64,000 bases of DNA, taken from contig NC_025263.1 in assembly GCF_000740895.1 (NCBI RefSeq), positions 1,178,001-1,242,000 of the forward strand, read 5' to 3'. Below, piece by piece: positions 11,301 through 22,474 of this stretch. The notes below the pieces were generated by a model, which did not search any database, was not told the origin of the DNA, and saw only the letters and a list, made by a program, of their open reading frames with translations. This DNA comes from Theileria orientalis strain Shintoku (Eukaryota; Apicomplexa; Aconoidasida; Piroplasmida; Theileriidae). Both the position numbers and the translations under genes were made by a program. Each line of letters begins with the position of its first letter. The stretch's first letter is position 1.

Positions 11301-12982
11301 CACGGGTGAATGAACACGCTGCCGCAAGCAACGCACACGACATTTTCAGCACAGGCCGCACGAGCAATCCACTTAGCACAGGCGGAAGGGTTGACGCCAA
11401 CCACGGGTCGATTGGTCGACTGGATAGTGCGACGAGCACGTACAACAGAGCAAGCAGCAACGTCAACGTCAACGCTGCAAACACCAGTAACGTTAACGCT
11501 GCAAACACCAGTAACGTTAACCCAAACAGTTCGTACGCCGGAAACAGTTCATACAGAGCAGACACTAACAACGCGATCAGTTCATACACCGGAAACAGTA
11601 GTAACGTTAACGCAAACAGTAGTGCGAACGAGGCAGACAGGGTGAGTGGATTTCATAGAGGAAGTTTGCAGCAGTACGACCAGAAAAGACCGGGCGAACA
11701 GCAAGAGTTGACATCGTCGTCATCGAGTTCAGCAAGGAACAGAAGGGGGCCTGAGGACTACGGAGGAGGAGACCCGGGTAGTGATGAAAAGTACGAATAC
11801 GGAAAAGAGGCGCTGATGCAGAAGGAGCAGCAGCTTAACGACGTGTACGACGACGTCAACTACTACTGTAAACTCATAGTTACTGAAATCAAGTCGCAAA
11901 TGAACGCAGATAGACAAATAGATACAGACTATGAGTCAAATTACAGTATTCACGAAGTGGAGTCGGAAGATACAGTGAGCGACTACAAGGACGAAGACTA
12001 CGTGGTGGACAAATTCGAAGAAATACTTAACCTGTTGAATAAACTCTACTACCATAGAAATTATCAAGGAATAAAGTACTCTGGAAGCATAGAGGATGAA
12101 ACGAGTAGCAATAAGAGGTCGGAGGCATATGGAATGGGAAGTGGCACGGGAAACGGAGGCACCGGCGAAGCTAACACAATCGTGATGGACATGAACGTCA
12201 TGAAGAGCATCAACAAGTTCGCAGAGACGCTGAGAATGTACTATAGAGCATGCAATAAGCCGAATGAGTTCTTATTGGACGACCTGGAGTACCAAATGGA
12301 GTCAATACCGACGATAATGGACAGCGAGGCAAAGTTCAAGACGTTCACGAAGAGCCTGACGAAACTGATGAACCTGGCGGGAGAGTTCATATACGAGCAG
12401 CTGACGGAAAACTCGGAGAGAATGGAGGCAATGGCTAAGCAGCTGCAGGAAAACGGAGAGCTGATACAGAAGCTGGACGACATGAACGCAGAAAAGGACC
12501 AGCAGCTGAGGTCGCTGCAGTACGAGCTGAACGAGGCGAAGATGCAGTGCGTGCGCCTGCGCCAGGCGTGCGAGTGCGAGAAGGACCAGCTTAAGCAGGC
12601 GAGCCTGAGTCTGAGCCAGTACGAGAGCGACGTGCGGCGGCTGCGGGAGGACCTGGAGGCGAGCTCGAAGAAGAACGAGAAGCTGCTGCTCCTGGTGAAC
12701 GAGTACCAGCAAATAATAAAGCTGCTGAAGACGTAGTGGCGGCCGCGCCACGACGGTGGGTAGCGGAGGTGCTGCAGCCAGTACAACTGCTGGCGGCACC
12801 TAGTCCATTCTGCGAGGACAAAGGACTACAAGGCCGCCGGAGCAGAAAACGTGTTTAAAGCATGGCCAAACGAGATTGTATCTTGTCTGGAGTTGAAGGA
12901 AGACGGGAACCTCGATATTCATAAATTGTGTAACCGCCCATTGTGTAACGGAGCACCAGCGGACCCAGAGACTCTTCAGTAA
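8339..12982 (+). CDS. Large coiled-coil protein, function unknown
   Basis: Exon 1 (8339-12732) opens with ATG AEVETFSGFRVYKHFK and encodes a very long heptad-rich protein. Coiled coil covers roughly residues 120-640, 770-950 and 1330-1460. Two low-complexity breaks separate them: a Ser/Gly/Gln region at about 660-750 and an Asn/Ser/Ala region with repeated NVNAANTS units at about 1040-1100. The frame stops at 12736, but an intron GT at 12733 to AG at 12777 (45 nt) keeps frame and adds 67 residues encoded by 12778-12982 (starting QYNCWRHLVHSARTKDYKAA), which look coding and have no ATG of their own. With that exon the protein is 1,532 aa. This is the architecture of a structural or scaffold protein (cytoskeleton, centrosome or tether); no specific family is recognised. 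The terminal exon is an inference (about 0.6). Confidence 0.85.
11455..11640 (+). repeat. Asn/Ser/Ala coding repeat in the coiled-coil gene
   Basis: In-frame degenerate repeats of NVNAANTS and SSYxGNSS type, with perfect nucleotide copies of a 24-bp unit at the start (aacgctgcaaacaccagtaa). This separates two coiled-coil blocks and is probably unstructured. Confidence 0.8.
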
Positions 12983-12983
12983 A

Positions 12984-15900
12984 ATGATTCACAAACACCT
13001 AAAACCAACTAATATAATAAAAATATATAATACACGCAGCGTGAGAGTGCACAGATGCTTCTTTACAGTAGGTTAAGGGGTGATAATGACGTTGTAGGCG
13101 CTGAGTGAAGATTTCGCAAATCTGAGGAGGAAAATACAGGAAGATGAGCTGGATTTGACGAAATTGGATTCTTCTCAGATAAGGGACCTATCTGAGCAGG
13201 TATCGGCGGGACTACGCGGTCAGCAGCTGGAGAGGAGCCTGGTGGAGAAGTTTTCGAACATGGTCTCGGAATACATTCAAGGGGACTCTCCGGAGTGCAA
13301 AAAGTTCACGCTCGACGATTACTACTCGCTTTTGAACTACAACTACTTCGCCAGATCTGACAAGTACATAAGTATATTGACTGCGAGCATATGCAAGTAA
13401 GATTCCACGCCGTATACTGGTAAAAAGAACCAGATAATTAGCTAAGAGCATAGATAAAAGTCGTATAGATGTGAATGGTGTTGATAATTGCTGTAAAAAT
13501 AACTTTAAATATTCTGTGTGTGATAGTTAACCTTGGATGCTACACATCAGTGATGGCATTGCAATTTATACATAATTGTTGCAGTCGGCTCGAGGAGAAC
13601 TATAAGGAAGCGGAGGAAGTGCCGGAGTTGGAGCTCCAGAAGGCAATACAGCTGATGTCGAGGTTAAATAAGCTGGGAGTGTATAACTCGCAGCTTTTCG
13701 CATTCGTGGCAAGACACGTAAACAGGTTAAACGACAGGCTGCTGTCGGATTTCGCAAGCATATCGCAGAAGTACGGCCTGAGAACGAAGCACATTTTGGG
13801 TAAGAGCTGGTTGAAAATATTAACGCACAGATGTGTGCTACAAGGAGAGTCTTAACAGGATCGATGACGTGGACCTGGACCTATCCCTGAATCTTCTGAG
13901 GAGCTTCAGCTTCTTCTCGTACGAGTACAGAGAAATATACCTCAAAAGCGCGGGTAAAATCTTGGAGAACGTGAACTCGCTGTCGAACGAGGACGCGCTG
14001 CTGATGCTGAACGTGGCGAAGACGCTGAACAGCTACCCAGAGATGATTAGAATGAGGGACGAAATCCTGACTAGAATCGAGGAGAACATACTCGTGATGC
14101 CGAACGCGCACCTGATTAAGTAAGGATTGGAACGCTTGACTCAGATTTACGGAAATATTCACGATTCGTACATAGTTAGCGTATTAAGCACAGCTAAGCA
14201 CACAAATAATACATTGCAGATGTGTTGGAGAGTTATACAGAGGATTGCGCTCAAGAAGGGCGAAAACGTTTGTCTCAAGTGTTTTGGATAAGATTGAAGA
14301 GGACGACCTGAAGAACCTAACAATAAACAGCTTGGTAAACCTGATGCACACAATCAATCACTTTAAGACTAAGTGAGTGTTTTAGTAAAAGTTGCCACGA
14401 CGAGTCTTATAAACCGATTTAGGCTGACGTATCTGACAGATATATTGAGGATACTGGGATCGAGAATCAACGAAGTGGTTTCAAATAGGAACCTGGGCCT
14501 GTGGGTAGACGTATTCACAGTAACACTGGAATGCGGATGGCTGTCGTTGCCATTTATGCAGGCAGCGATCAAGAATATAATACTGGTGAGCGACGTCTAG
14601 TATAAACGAGTAAAATATTGTCCCTCAGGAGCCGCAGGTGCTGTGTAGAGTGTCAACGTATCAACTGGTGAAAGTGTTGCAAACATTTTATAAGCTGCGC
14701 GTATACCATGAAGAGTCATATAAGGTATATTCGTTTTAGTTATTAACGAGGGTTTATACAATTATCAAAGTGTGTGTTCACATAGATTGGAAGTGGTAAT
14801 AATGTAAACAGGCTCTTATCGATGCCATTGAAAATGGGTTCGATACACTACTGCCGAAGTTAAACATGGTTTCGGAGACGATATTGGCCGCAGCAGACGG
14901 GAATCTGGAAAGAAATGAATTGTTTACCAAGAGTTTCGATTTTATAACAAAGCGAGTGGAGGATCTCGACCTTATAAACTCCGGAGATGACTTGTTGACA
15001 GTGATGAGCAGCAATTACATATGGCCGAGAAACATAATAACGAGTGCCTGGAGTTTCGCAGTGATGGATTTCCACAAGAAAGAAGAATTTAGAGCACTTA
15101 TGGAGTTGCTTTTGCATCCAAAGTAAGAACTGGCTTGTTTTAGAGGCTTGGTAATAGTTATATATGGAATTATTGAACAATTTGTAATGGTTATGTATGG
15201 AATTATTGAACAATTTGTAATGGTTATGTATGGTATTATTGAACAACGGTTACACCATTTGTATGTAGTAGTAAAAAACAAATAGCATTGGTTATGCAGT
15301 AAAAAACAATGATTACACACAATAATGTAGGCTCCGCAACGAAGATGTGGATTTGAATTTAATACTGATGTGTCTGGAGATCGCAGAGGCGTGCTTGGTG
15401 GACGGAGTGCACATGGACCTGGCACAGGAAGTGTCGGAAACATACGGAGATAAGATGCGATTTAAGGAAATAAACAGAGAAGAGCCGGAGGAGTTGGAAA
15501 ACCTGAAGGACAATAGACTTAGTTTCTCAGAGTCACAAAACATGCACTTCCACAAGGGAAGAGCGAGAGCAACGAGGCACATCCAGAACATACTGGACGT
15601 ATTGAACAAAAAGGACGTGCTGCTGAGAGTGGCGCCGCATTACAACTCGCCGTACATAGTCGACGTGTGCTTTTCGAAGGAGAATAAGAAGGGAATTGTG
15701 CTGTTCAGCGGAAGGGAGCTCCTGAGAAACCACTTCGACGGCAAGTGGACGAACAACGACACGGGCTCTACGAAGTTGAAGCTTAAGATACTGAACAAGC
15801 AGAACTGGCACGTAAGGATGCCTAGATATTAGTTAGGGAGACTGCAGCACAGTTAACCATGTAGTTATGGCACCAGTTAAACGCACTTTAGGTGGTGGCT

Positions 15901-15993
15901 CTCAGCTGCAGCGAGTGGTCGCACCTGGCCTCTGGAGTGGAGAGGAAGGAGTACGTAAAGAGCCTGATGGACCGCTTAAACGTTTCGTACTGA
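12984..15993 (+). CDS. RAP-domain protein, probably mitochondrial RNA-binding
   Basis: Ten exons join in frame to 730 aa: 12984-13067, 13098-13396, 13585-13799, 13831-14119, 14220-14372, 14423-14585, 14629-14724, 14812-15122, 15331-15811 and 15892-15993. The N-terminus MIHKHLKPTNIIKIYNTRSV is basic and hydrophobic without acids, like a mitochondrial presequence. The middle is a run of predicted helices with repeated L..A pattern, as in FASTK/heptatricopeptide-type helical repeats. The C-terminus is a RAP domain: VDVCFSKENKKGIVLFSG, then LKLKILNKQNWHVVALSCSE and WSHLASGVERKEYVKSLMDR. Skipping the in-frame read-through at 15812 (donor after CAC) is what restores the RAP core. Apicomplexa have expanded RAP families that act on fragmented mitochondrial rRNA (established for the group); the substrate here is unknown. 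A 33-bp minisatellite fills the ninth-exon upstream intron. Confidence 0.87.
15151..15246. repeat. 33-bp minisatellite in an intron of the RAP gene
   Basis: Three tandem copies of a 33-bp unit beginning gtaatggttatgtatggaat and ending attgaacaattt; the third is truncated by three bases. The intron spans 15123-15330, while most other introns of the gene are 29-100 nt. Confidence 0.9.
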
Positions 15994-16091
15994 GCATAAA
16001 CGCTAATGTGCTATCGCCAATGTAGATAATAAACGCCCAGATTAGCATTAAAAACAGTAGTGAGGTCACTGTGTGTACGTGTTGAAGGCCG

Positions 16092-16907
16092 TTAAGCTGC
16101 GGCCCTCGCCTGAGACAGCTCCAGCTTCATGCGCTGGTCCAGCACGTTCTCCACGACGAACATGTAGCTGTACAAATCGAGCGACACGAGCATGGAGTAG
16201 AGCTTGTCCAGATCGTCGTAGTCGGCGTCGCCGAAGCGCAGCTTGGGGGTGTTAAATCCGCTGGGAAAGCCGTTCGAGTCGCCCCCAGAGGTGGCGTTCC
16301 GCGCTCGATGAGAACCGGAGCCGTCACTGAAGGGCCTCGCAACAGGTGAGTGAGCGCCACTGCCGTTGAGTTGCGAGGCAGAATCAGAACGAGGAGAGTC
16401 GAGGCTGTCGCTGGACTGGCAGGTACCCCTGGAATGAGAGTCGAGGCTAGCTTCGCACAGCAGCTTCTCGATCTCAAGCAGCTCCTGCTGAAGCTGCTTC
16501 GAGTGAAAAGAAGAGAGGGTTTCGAGATGATGGGAAGGGCCCGAGGCGCAGTGAGGGCCGCCGAAACATTCCTTTGCACCTAAATGGGTTTGTGAAGCGT
16601 AATTTAAGTTACTTGACTGCAATTTTACGTTTTTTTTACTCTGGTCCTTAAAGTTGTATACTAGAACGTGGTCGCCGGAACCGTCACACGATTTGGACAG
16701 CTCCTCAATGTACTGGAGCTCTTTTAGGACCTTGCGGTTCAGTTTGGAGTTAGTGTACAGGAGTTTTGGAGAGTCGAAGCAGGAGGAGCAAGTACTGTCG
16801 CAATCGCAGTCGCAACAGGAACAGTCGCTGTAGTCCGAGTCGTCACAGCAGCAGGAACACTCAGACTGCTCCTCCGGATCGAAAGAGGGGAGGAGTTTTC
16901 GTTCCAT
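16092..16907 (-). CDS. Protein with a dense cysteine cluster, function unknown
   Basis: A 271-aa frame from the first ATG in frame at 16907 (MERKLLPSFDPEEQSE); the frame is open further upstream but only to a GTG. Near the N-terminus it carries eleven cysteines within about 26 residues, mixed with Ser and Asp (ECSCCCDDSDYSDCSC then CDCDCDSTCSSC). The remainder is hydrophilic, with a short amphipathic region (FHSKQLQQELLEIEKLLCEA), a Ser/Asp-rich stretch and a better ordered C-terminal 60 residues (LYSMLVSLDLYSYMFVVENV). There is no signal peptide or transmembrane segment. I recognise no family; the cluster could bind metal or be palmitoylated, which is speculation. It is tail-to-tail with the RAP gene, 98 bp away. 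Confidence 0.75.
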   Translation of the reverse strand: MERKLLPSFDPEEQSECSCCCDDSDYSDCSCCDCDCDSTCSSCFDSPKLLYTNSKLNRKVLKELQYIEELSKSCDGSGDHVLVYNFKDQSKKNVKLQSSNLNYASQTHLGAKECFGGPHCASGPSHHLETLSSFHSKQLQQELLEIEKLLCEASLDSHSRGTCQSSDSLDSPRSDSASQLNGSGAHSPVARPFSDGSGSHRARNATSGGDSNGFPSGFNTPKLRFGDADYDDLDKLYSMLVSLDLYSYMFVVENVLDQRMKLELSQARAAA

Positions 16908-17265
16908 TGGATTACGAGGGGCTACACATGGTGGAAAGGGAAACGGAGTAGGTAGACAGAACCTCACTCTATAGTATGCTCAGCGGTGCTAGTACTTTAA
17001 AACAACGGGAAATAGAGGCAAACACCAGTGGAAGGTTAGCTATTTATAAACATATTTGTATATAAATATATCAGTGGCCGGATAGGGGCCGGTGTGATTT
17101 GAACAAATGTGGAAACTCGAGGGAATATGAAATGGACGTCGTAAATACATTTCGGAGCCTTATGTAAGTTTATTCAAAGAATGTTTACCAAGAAGTGAGA
17201 CTGTTTTGTTCAAAGTGGTGTGCTCCCACATCACCGCCTGAGTCCACAACAAATTTCATTATAGT
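16908..17265. other. Divergent promoter region between the Cys-cluster gene and QCR6
   Basis: 358 bp separating two divergent start codons. I see no open frame with start and no repeat. It should contain both promoters. Confidence 0.6.
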
Positions 17266-17669
17266 ATGGCATATCCGTACCGCAGTCGATTTTTCCAGAA
17301 GTGTCCGGAGTACATTCCCCCGACTAGTGAGGAGGACGCCCAGGTCGACCCTAGGACAAAGCTGAGGCCCCCCTGCGAGCAGAAGTGCGCCAAATACAAC
17401 AAACTCTACGACGTAAGCAAAATATTCACTCCCGCCTCTTTCGTTTTATCAATTTAATTGCAAAATTCACCAATTCACGTTTAGGAATGCGTTGAACGCG
17501 TCACTAAGAGGAACGAGTTGATTCAGAAGGGGGAGTCCGAACTTGAGCTCGGCCACTGCCTAGGTCAGCACTACGACCTGGTCAGCTGCGTCGACAACTG
17601 CGTAAGTTTCCCTAGGCCCTTAAAGTTACTCTTCAGGTGGCCAAGGACCTTTTTCGGTACCTCAAGTAG
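17266..17669 (+). CDS. QCR6: Ubiquinol-cytochrome c reductase hinge protein (complex III subunit 6)
   Basis: Three exons (17266-17412, 17485-17601, 17637-17669) join to 98 aa, the family's usual size. The mature core is CEQKCAKYNKLYDECVERV, then CLGQHYDLVSCVDNCVAKDL and the terminal FRYLK. These are the paired CxxxC-type cysteines of the helical hairpin and the characteristic C-terminus of the bc1 hinge protein, which sits at the cytochrome c1 face in the mitochondrial intermembrane space and helps electron transfer to cytochrome c. Introns are 72 and 35 nt with clean GT..AG ends, and the last exon encodes only ten residues and the stop. The N-terminus (MAYPYRSRFFQKCPEYIPPT) is short and carries one extra cysteine. 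Confidence 0.95.
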
Positions 17670-17824
17670 CACACATGGTTACCGTCCTCGTATTAGCAAC
17701 CGTGGCTGTTTTACACGACGATCTGGCCTCAGATAAATAATTTTTAACGCAAATGCTATTCCAACACACATACACGCATAGGCATACTTAGACGTATACT
17801 ACATTGACACGGGTTACGAGTCGT

Positions 17825-20249
17825 CTACACATCTTCCAGAGGGTCGCGATACTTCTGCACCATTTCGAAGTAGTGTAGAGCCTTGAAAGGCTTCAAAATG
17901 TCCTCTATCTGCTCGTCGCAGTCCACGTAGTTGACAGTCCAGTGCGGAAAGCTCCGCTTCTTGACGTTTCCGACCCAGACCTGCTTGCAGCTGTTCTGGC
18001 TTGCGTCAAGGTCGCCCTCGAGGATGTACTCAGTCCACTTGATTCTCCTCAGAAGCAGCTTCGTGTACCTTCTGATGCTCAGCTTACTTCCTACAGGGCC
18101 GTCATTTATACGTTAAATCATTCACTCACCTTCGATTATTAGGAACGCTGGGCCGTTGTTCATTATTATGCACGTGCCGCTCAGGTGAAACTGCTGTGCG
18201 TTCGTATCAATCTTCTTGATCAGCTTGAAGTTTGAGAGCGAGTTGATGGTAAACAGTGCAGCTTCAGCCTCAGCATTCTTTTTAATCTGCAATAGATTAG
18301 TTGGTTGTTCAGTCACTCAGCTTACTCGTCAGGTAGTTAGGTAGTTATTTAGGCAGTCAGTCAGTTACTCAATTAGCAAGTTATGTGGGTAGTTAATTAC
18401 TTAAGTTACTATGATGCACGTGCTTATTTGTTTAATTTATATGGCTGTACCTAACTATCTAACTGTCTTTTCCGTTTCTGTTCATCTTTGTCCTTAACTT
18501 ACCTGCCACTTTTGTGCTTTCTTTTTCGACCTCTGTTCCTTCGTCAGCTTCCTCTCCTCGTTACGTTGCTCGTGAGCCTTCAGACGCTGCTCCATTTGGT
18601 GTTTGACTTGCTGTTCCACCTTCGACGGGTCTGCTGCTGACTGATTCTTTAAAACGTTAATCAGGTTCGACAGCTTCAGCTTCGGCGGAGGCGGCGGTAT
18701 CATTCCTATTGTTATCTTATCTCTAATGATCCTTTGTTTTTCCTGCTTTCTCAGTCTTTTAAACTTTTTCCTCTCCTTTTTCGTCAACTGTATCAGCGGC
18801 TGTGCTGTTCCCTTTTTACGCTTTCCGTCTAGTTTCACTGGGTGTTCAATATAGTGATTAAATTTATCCTAAAATACATTTTGGTTACGCTGTTATTGGT
18901 TAAGCTGCCAGTATATCTATTGTTAATGTTATTATAACTATTGTTAATGTTAACAATATGTATCAATCGTTTCCGTATCTGCTCATTAACTAACACTCAC
19001 CTCGTTGATTTTCAAGTCGTTTAAATCTATGTTTGTTATGTACTGGTGTTTTTTTAAGTTTTGAAGCTTAAATGGGTCCTCTCCGCTCTTCAACACGATA
19101 ACTCCTCTGTCCCACCACTCAACAAAGGGCTCATCGTCGTCCTACAACATTTTAGTTTTAATTTCTATGTTACCCATGTATCCTTGTTTTCAAGTCTATT
19201 GTTCCTCAGGGGTATCAAATTTGGGTTTAGGTCCATCAGGTTAACTTCATTGTCTCCAGAAGGTTTCTCCTGGTCCCCTTCTCCTTCTAAATCCTTTTCT
19301 ACTTGACTCTCCTCTTTATCAGCTTCCTCCTTTTCTCCTTTTTCTCCCTCGTTTGCTTCCTCTTCCTTTTCATCCTTTTCTGATTTTGACTGCTGCAGTT
19401 TATACAGTGTGCTTAGCCTCTTGTTTTGCTGTTCCAGCAATCTCTTCTTCTGTATGATCAAACTACTTTTATTTATTCCTGATGCTCTTTCTTCCATCTG
19501 TCTCAACAACTGCCTTTCCTGTTTTATATATGTACCTGGCTCAACAAAGTTGAACAACTTTTTCCTCTTCCTCTATGATATTCATTAGTTCACTTACACT
19601 ATTACTCACCCTTAAATTGTTCAAACTCGGGTCCACGTATTGCGATTGTTGAACTTTCTTTGCTATTTTTTCTGACTTTTCCAGTTGTATTTCCTTTTTC
19701 TGTTTTTCCGCCACCAGGTTCCTGTTTACCTTCAGCGTCGAATGGATTACTGGTGTGCTCTTCACTACGTTCCCTGCTTCGTCCAAGATTCTCCCCAAAC
19801 TATCAAATACCAACTTTTTCCCTCCGAGTGGCGTTGTAGACTCAAATACATTCTTCGTGAAGTTTATTTTTTGCAAGTGCTCCTGGATTTGCTTTTGAAC
19901 CAACTCTGCCTTTCTGGCCTTTTCGAGGGCATCCTTTGCGACCTTAACGTTCATGGCCACTAAAAATTGTATTATATTAGTTGTGGGTGATTATGTGTTT
20001 AATTTTTCTAGTTTTCAACTACATTCTTACCTTTTGATGCTGAAATCGAGGGAGTAGTATATTTCGATCCTATAATATCTAATTAATAATTCAAAAACAA
20101 ATATATGATTAAATGGTACCCTTTGAAGATCCATCCTTGGAGGAATCCTTGCTATGATTCTAAAAAACGTGTTATGAAATGGATAAAAATACCTTATCAT
20201 GCCTTCTACTACTTCTATCTGACGATTTCGACTCAGAATCTCTACCCAT
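17825..20249 (-). CDS. PRP3: U4/U6 small nuclear ribonucleoprotein PRP3
   Basis: A multi-exon minus-strand gene. The start at 20249 gives MGRDSESKSSDRSSRRHDK and two further tiny exons (about 13 residues each) before the block AMNVKVAKDALEKARKAELV. The diagnostic PRP3 region is LTKKERKKFKRLRKQEKQR, then GMIPPPPPKLKLSNLINVLK and EERKLTKEQRSKKKAQKW (18494-18838). It is followed by the C-terminal ferredoxin-like domain (AALFTINSLSNFKLIKKIDT, ending YRDPLEDV at 17825), which binds U4/U6 RNA. PRP3 stabilises the U4/U6 duplex in the U4/U6.U5 tri-snRNP. The protein is shorter than animal PRP3 because the N-terminal PWI-containing part is missing or reduced. The intron near 18320-18480 contains repeated cagtcagttactcaa-like sequence. 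Confidence 0.93.
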
Positions 20250-20444
20250 TTTATACAGACTAAATATTATTCATGAAATTACAATAATAGAGTTCTTGCG
20301 ATGTTATACGTTTAATATATTTAATAACGACGTGTACACGGTTGGGTACAAATATATCCTACACATATAAACTTATTATTTTATTTTCAACAAATAGCAT
20401 TATAATATGTGCTGAAACAGCTTAAAAACAGATTACAACAAATA

Positions 20445-21147
20445 TTATCTTCTCATGGTCCCTCGTGAAACTCTTGACGTTCCTCTCGACAACCTAAAGG
20501 TCCCTCGGGAGCTATGAGAGCCTGTAGGACGACTGGTTTTAAAGGCCTTATCCTTTTTGACTGATTTCTTAGAAGCAGAAGAAAGTGTTTTCTCATCAGG
20601 TTTATTAGTAAATCGCGACATTGGAAGCGACTGTCTCGTATCAATATACAATTTCGAATTCGGTTCAAAAGAAGTGGCTTTAAAGCCTTCCAGCAATTTA
20701 ACAGAGCAATACTGAATGTTAGTTGTGAATAAGTGGTCAAGTTTACAAATTAGCTTCATATAGCAATTTATTAACACTTACGTAGTTGTTCACTTGACCA
20801 AAGATTTCATCTATTTTTCCAACTTCTTGCTTATTACTTAAAAATATTCTCCCATTGGAATATGGCACTTTATCTGTGAGTGTACATTTCAATACTAATT
20901 CATTCTCGCAAACGTGTGAAACTGTTCCAACCTCTAAAGTGATAAGTGAAAGGGCTTATTTGCTTACCAATAACTTCGGCAGGGGGTTCATTTGATTGAA
21001 AAGAGCCTATATATTGTGTTAGACAAGTAGCTACAGTAAACTAATACTAGGTATTCAAAAATAAAGCATACTTGATCCGCCGTCACGTTTTTTAAATTTA
21101 CCTCCTCGGAAGCTCCCTCTGCTCACAAACCCTCCTCTGGAACTCAT
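20445..21147 (-). CDS. GAR1: H/ACA ribonucleoprotein complex subunit GAR1
   Basis: The start at 21147 gives MSSRGGFVSRGSFRGG, a short RG-rich tail. The core, spread over several small exons, includes SFQSNEPPAEVI, VSHVCENELVLKCTL, GRIFLSNKQEVGKIDEIFGQ and LLEGFKATSFEPNSKLYIDT. VGKIDEIFGQ is the hallmark of the GAR1 beta-barrel. The C-terminus is basic and ends with repeated SRGT units (FRLSRGTSRVSRGTMRR) where many GAR1 proteins have a GAR domain. GAR1 is one of four core proteins of H/ACA snoRNPs that pseudouridylate rRNA and snRNA in the nucleolus. It is divergent from the FtsJ-type rRNA methyltransferase, with 221 bp between start codons, which may link the two in ribosome biogenesis. Confidence 0.93.
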
Positions 21148-21368
21148 TATATAATACAAGTTACTAAACAAATTTACAACAGCAAATTTCTAGCTGTTAT
21201 ACCAAAATAAAGTATATGTGCCCATGAAGATTCCAGAGGAATGGGGACATTATATATACACTAAAAACCAATTTATTCTCAAAAGGACGCATACACATTT
21301 GTATTAATGTGTTATTATACCCTTGGATATGCCATATGGTGTTGTAATATTATATAAAATACTATTAG

Positions 21369-22389
21369 ATGAGGGGAGTAAGAGTGGCCAATATTGTATC
21401 CAATCACTCCTCGGAGTGGGTTAGAAGGCAAATAACCGACCGTTATTTGGTTCAAAAACAAATTGTTAGTTACAGGGGTTTTGATAAAAATTGATTTAGG
21501 ACAATTATCGCAGCAGATCGGCCTATAAACTAATGGAACTGGACGATAAGTACTTCATTTTTCGCAAAAATCAAACCGTCGTTGAACTGGGCTGTTTTCC
21601 AGGCGGCTGGGCGCAGGTTACACTGGATAGAACCCTAGCTTCTGCATCTTCATCCAGGGTTATTGGAATCGACAAGGTTCAAATCGACCCAGTATGTGCA
21701 GGAGCGAACACACAAGATTTCAGATACCGAATTACACGTTCATAAAGGGCGAGATAAACGACGAGGAAACTCAAAACAAGCTAATACAGACGCTTGACGG
21801 GGTCAGGGCCGACGTGGTGAGTAGTTAACTTTAAATTCAGTTCAGGTTCTGAGTGACCTTGCCCCCAACTGTACCGGAGTTAAAAAGGATGACCATCTGA
21901 ACTCGGCAGAACTCTGTTTACAGGCTGCTTCACTGATGGAAAGGGTAACTACCACATACATACGCACTAACACCGACTAACAATAATGGATGACCTAGGT
22001 GATAGCAGTTGGTGGCACCTTTGTGGTAAAGATATTTATGGGTGGCCAATTGGACAGATACAAAACATATTTGAGAAGCATGTTCACGGCGGTCAGCTCT
22101 GCAAAGCCAAAGTACGTTTACGGATGTCAATCAGACCAATAAATCAGCCAAAACTTAAATCAACCAGTTTAAACAATTAGTGTCAGATAATAAATCCGTT
22201 AACACTTAAATCAATCAACCAATTATTTACCTGCCGTATTAATCTCTATATTAATAATTTATCTTCAGAGCTTGCAGATCCGAGTCCAAGGAAATGTACC
22301 TGGTTTGTAAGAACTTTAAAGGCGCCAGAAGTATTAGATCAGACGTGCAGACTGAGGGTAGCTACTACCCTAAAGAGGGATTTTTGTAG
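21369..22389 (+). CDS. FtsJ/RrmJ-type 2'-O-ribose rRNA methyltransferase
   Basis: Exon 1 (21369-21464, MRGVRVANIVSNHSSEWVRR) splices to DNYRSRSAYKLMELDDKYFI, the RrmJ entry motif with its catalytic Lys. The SAM-binding motif is VVELGCFPGGWAQV. An intron of only 33 nt after IDP restores IPNYTFIKGEIND, followed by VVLSDLAPNCTGVKKDDHLN with the catalytic Asp, AVGGTFVVKIFMGG with the second catalytic Lys, and a C-terminal exon from RACRSESKEMYLVCKNFKGA to the stop at 22389. These are the K-D-K-E elements of the family. At about 250 aa it is a stand-alone methyltransferase without the C-terminal extension of SPB1, so it resembles bacterial RrmJ and mitochondrial MRM2, or a TRM7-like tRNA enzyme. 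Which RNA it modifies cannot be told from the sequence. Confidence 0.9.
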
Positions 22390-22474
22390 TCAGTGCTATT
22401 ATATGTGTAAATACAACTTGAATTCAAGGAATACACTGTTATGGCATCGTTTTAGAACATTCATAAGCTTAACG

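Noticed and set aside
20179..20370. Small plus-strand frame near the PRP3 start (63 aa)
   Set aside because: It overlaps the PRP3 first exon and intron on the other strand, is hydrophobic by AT-rich composition and has no support.
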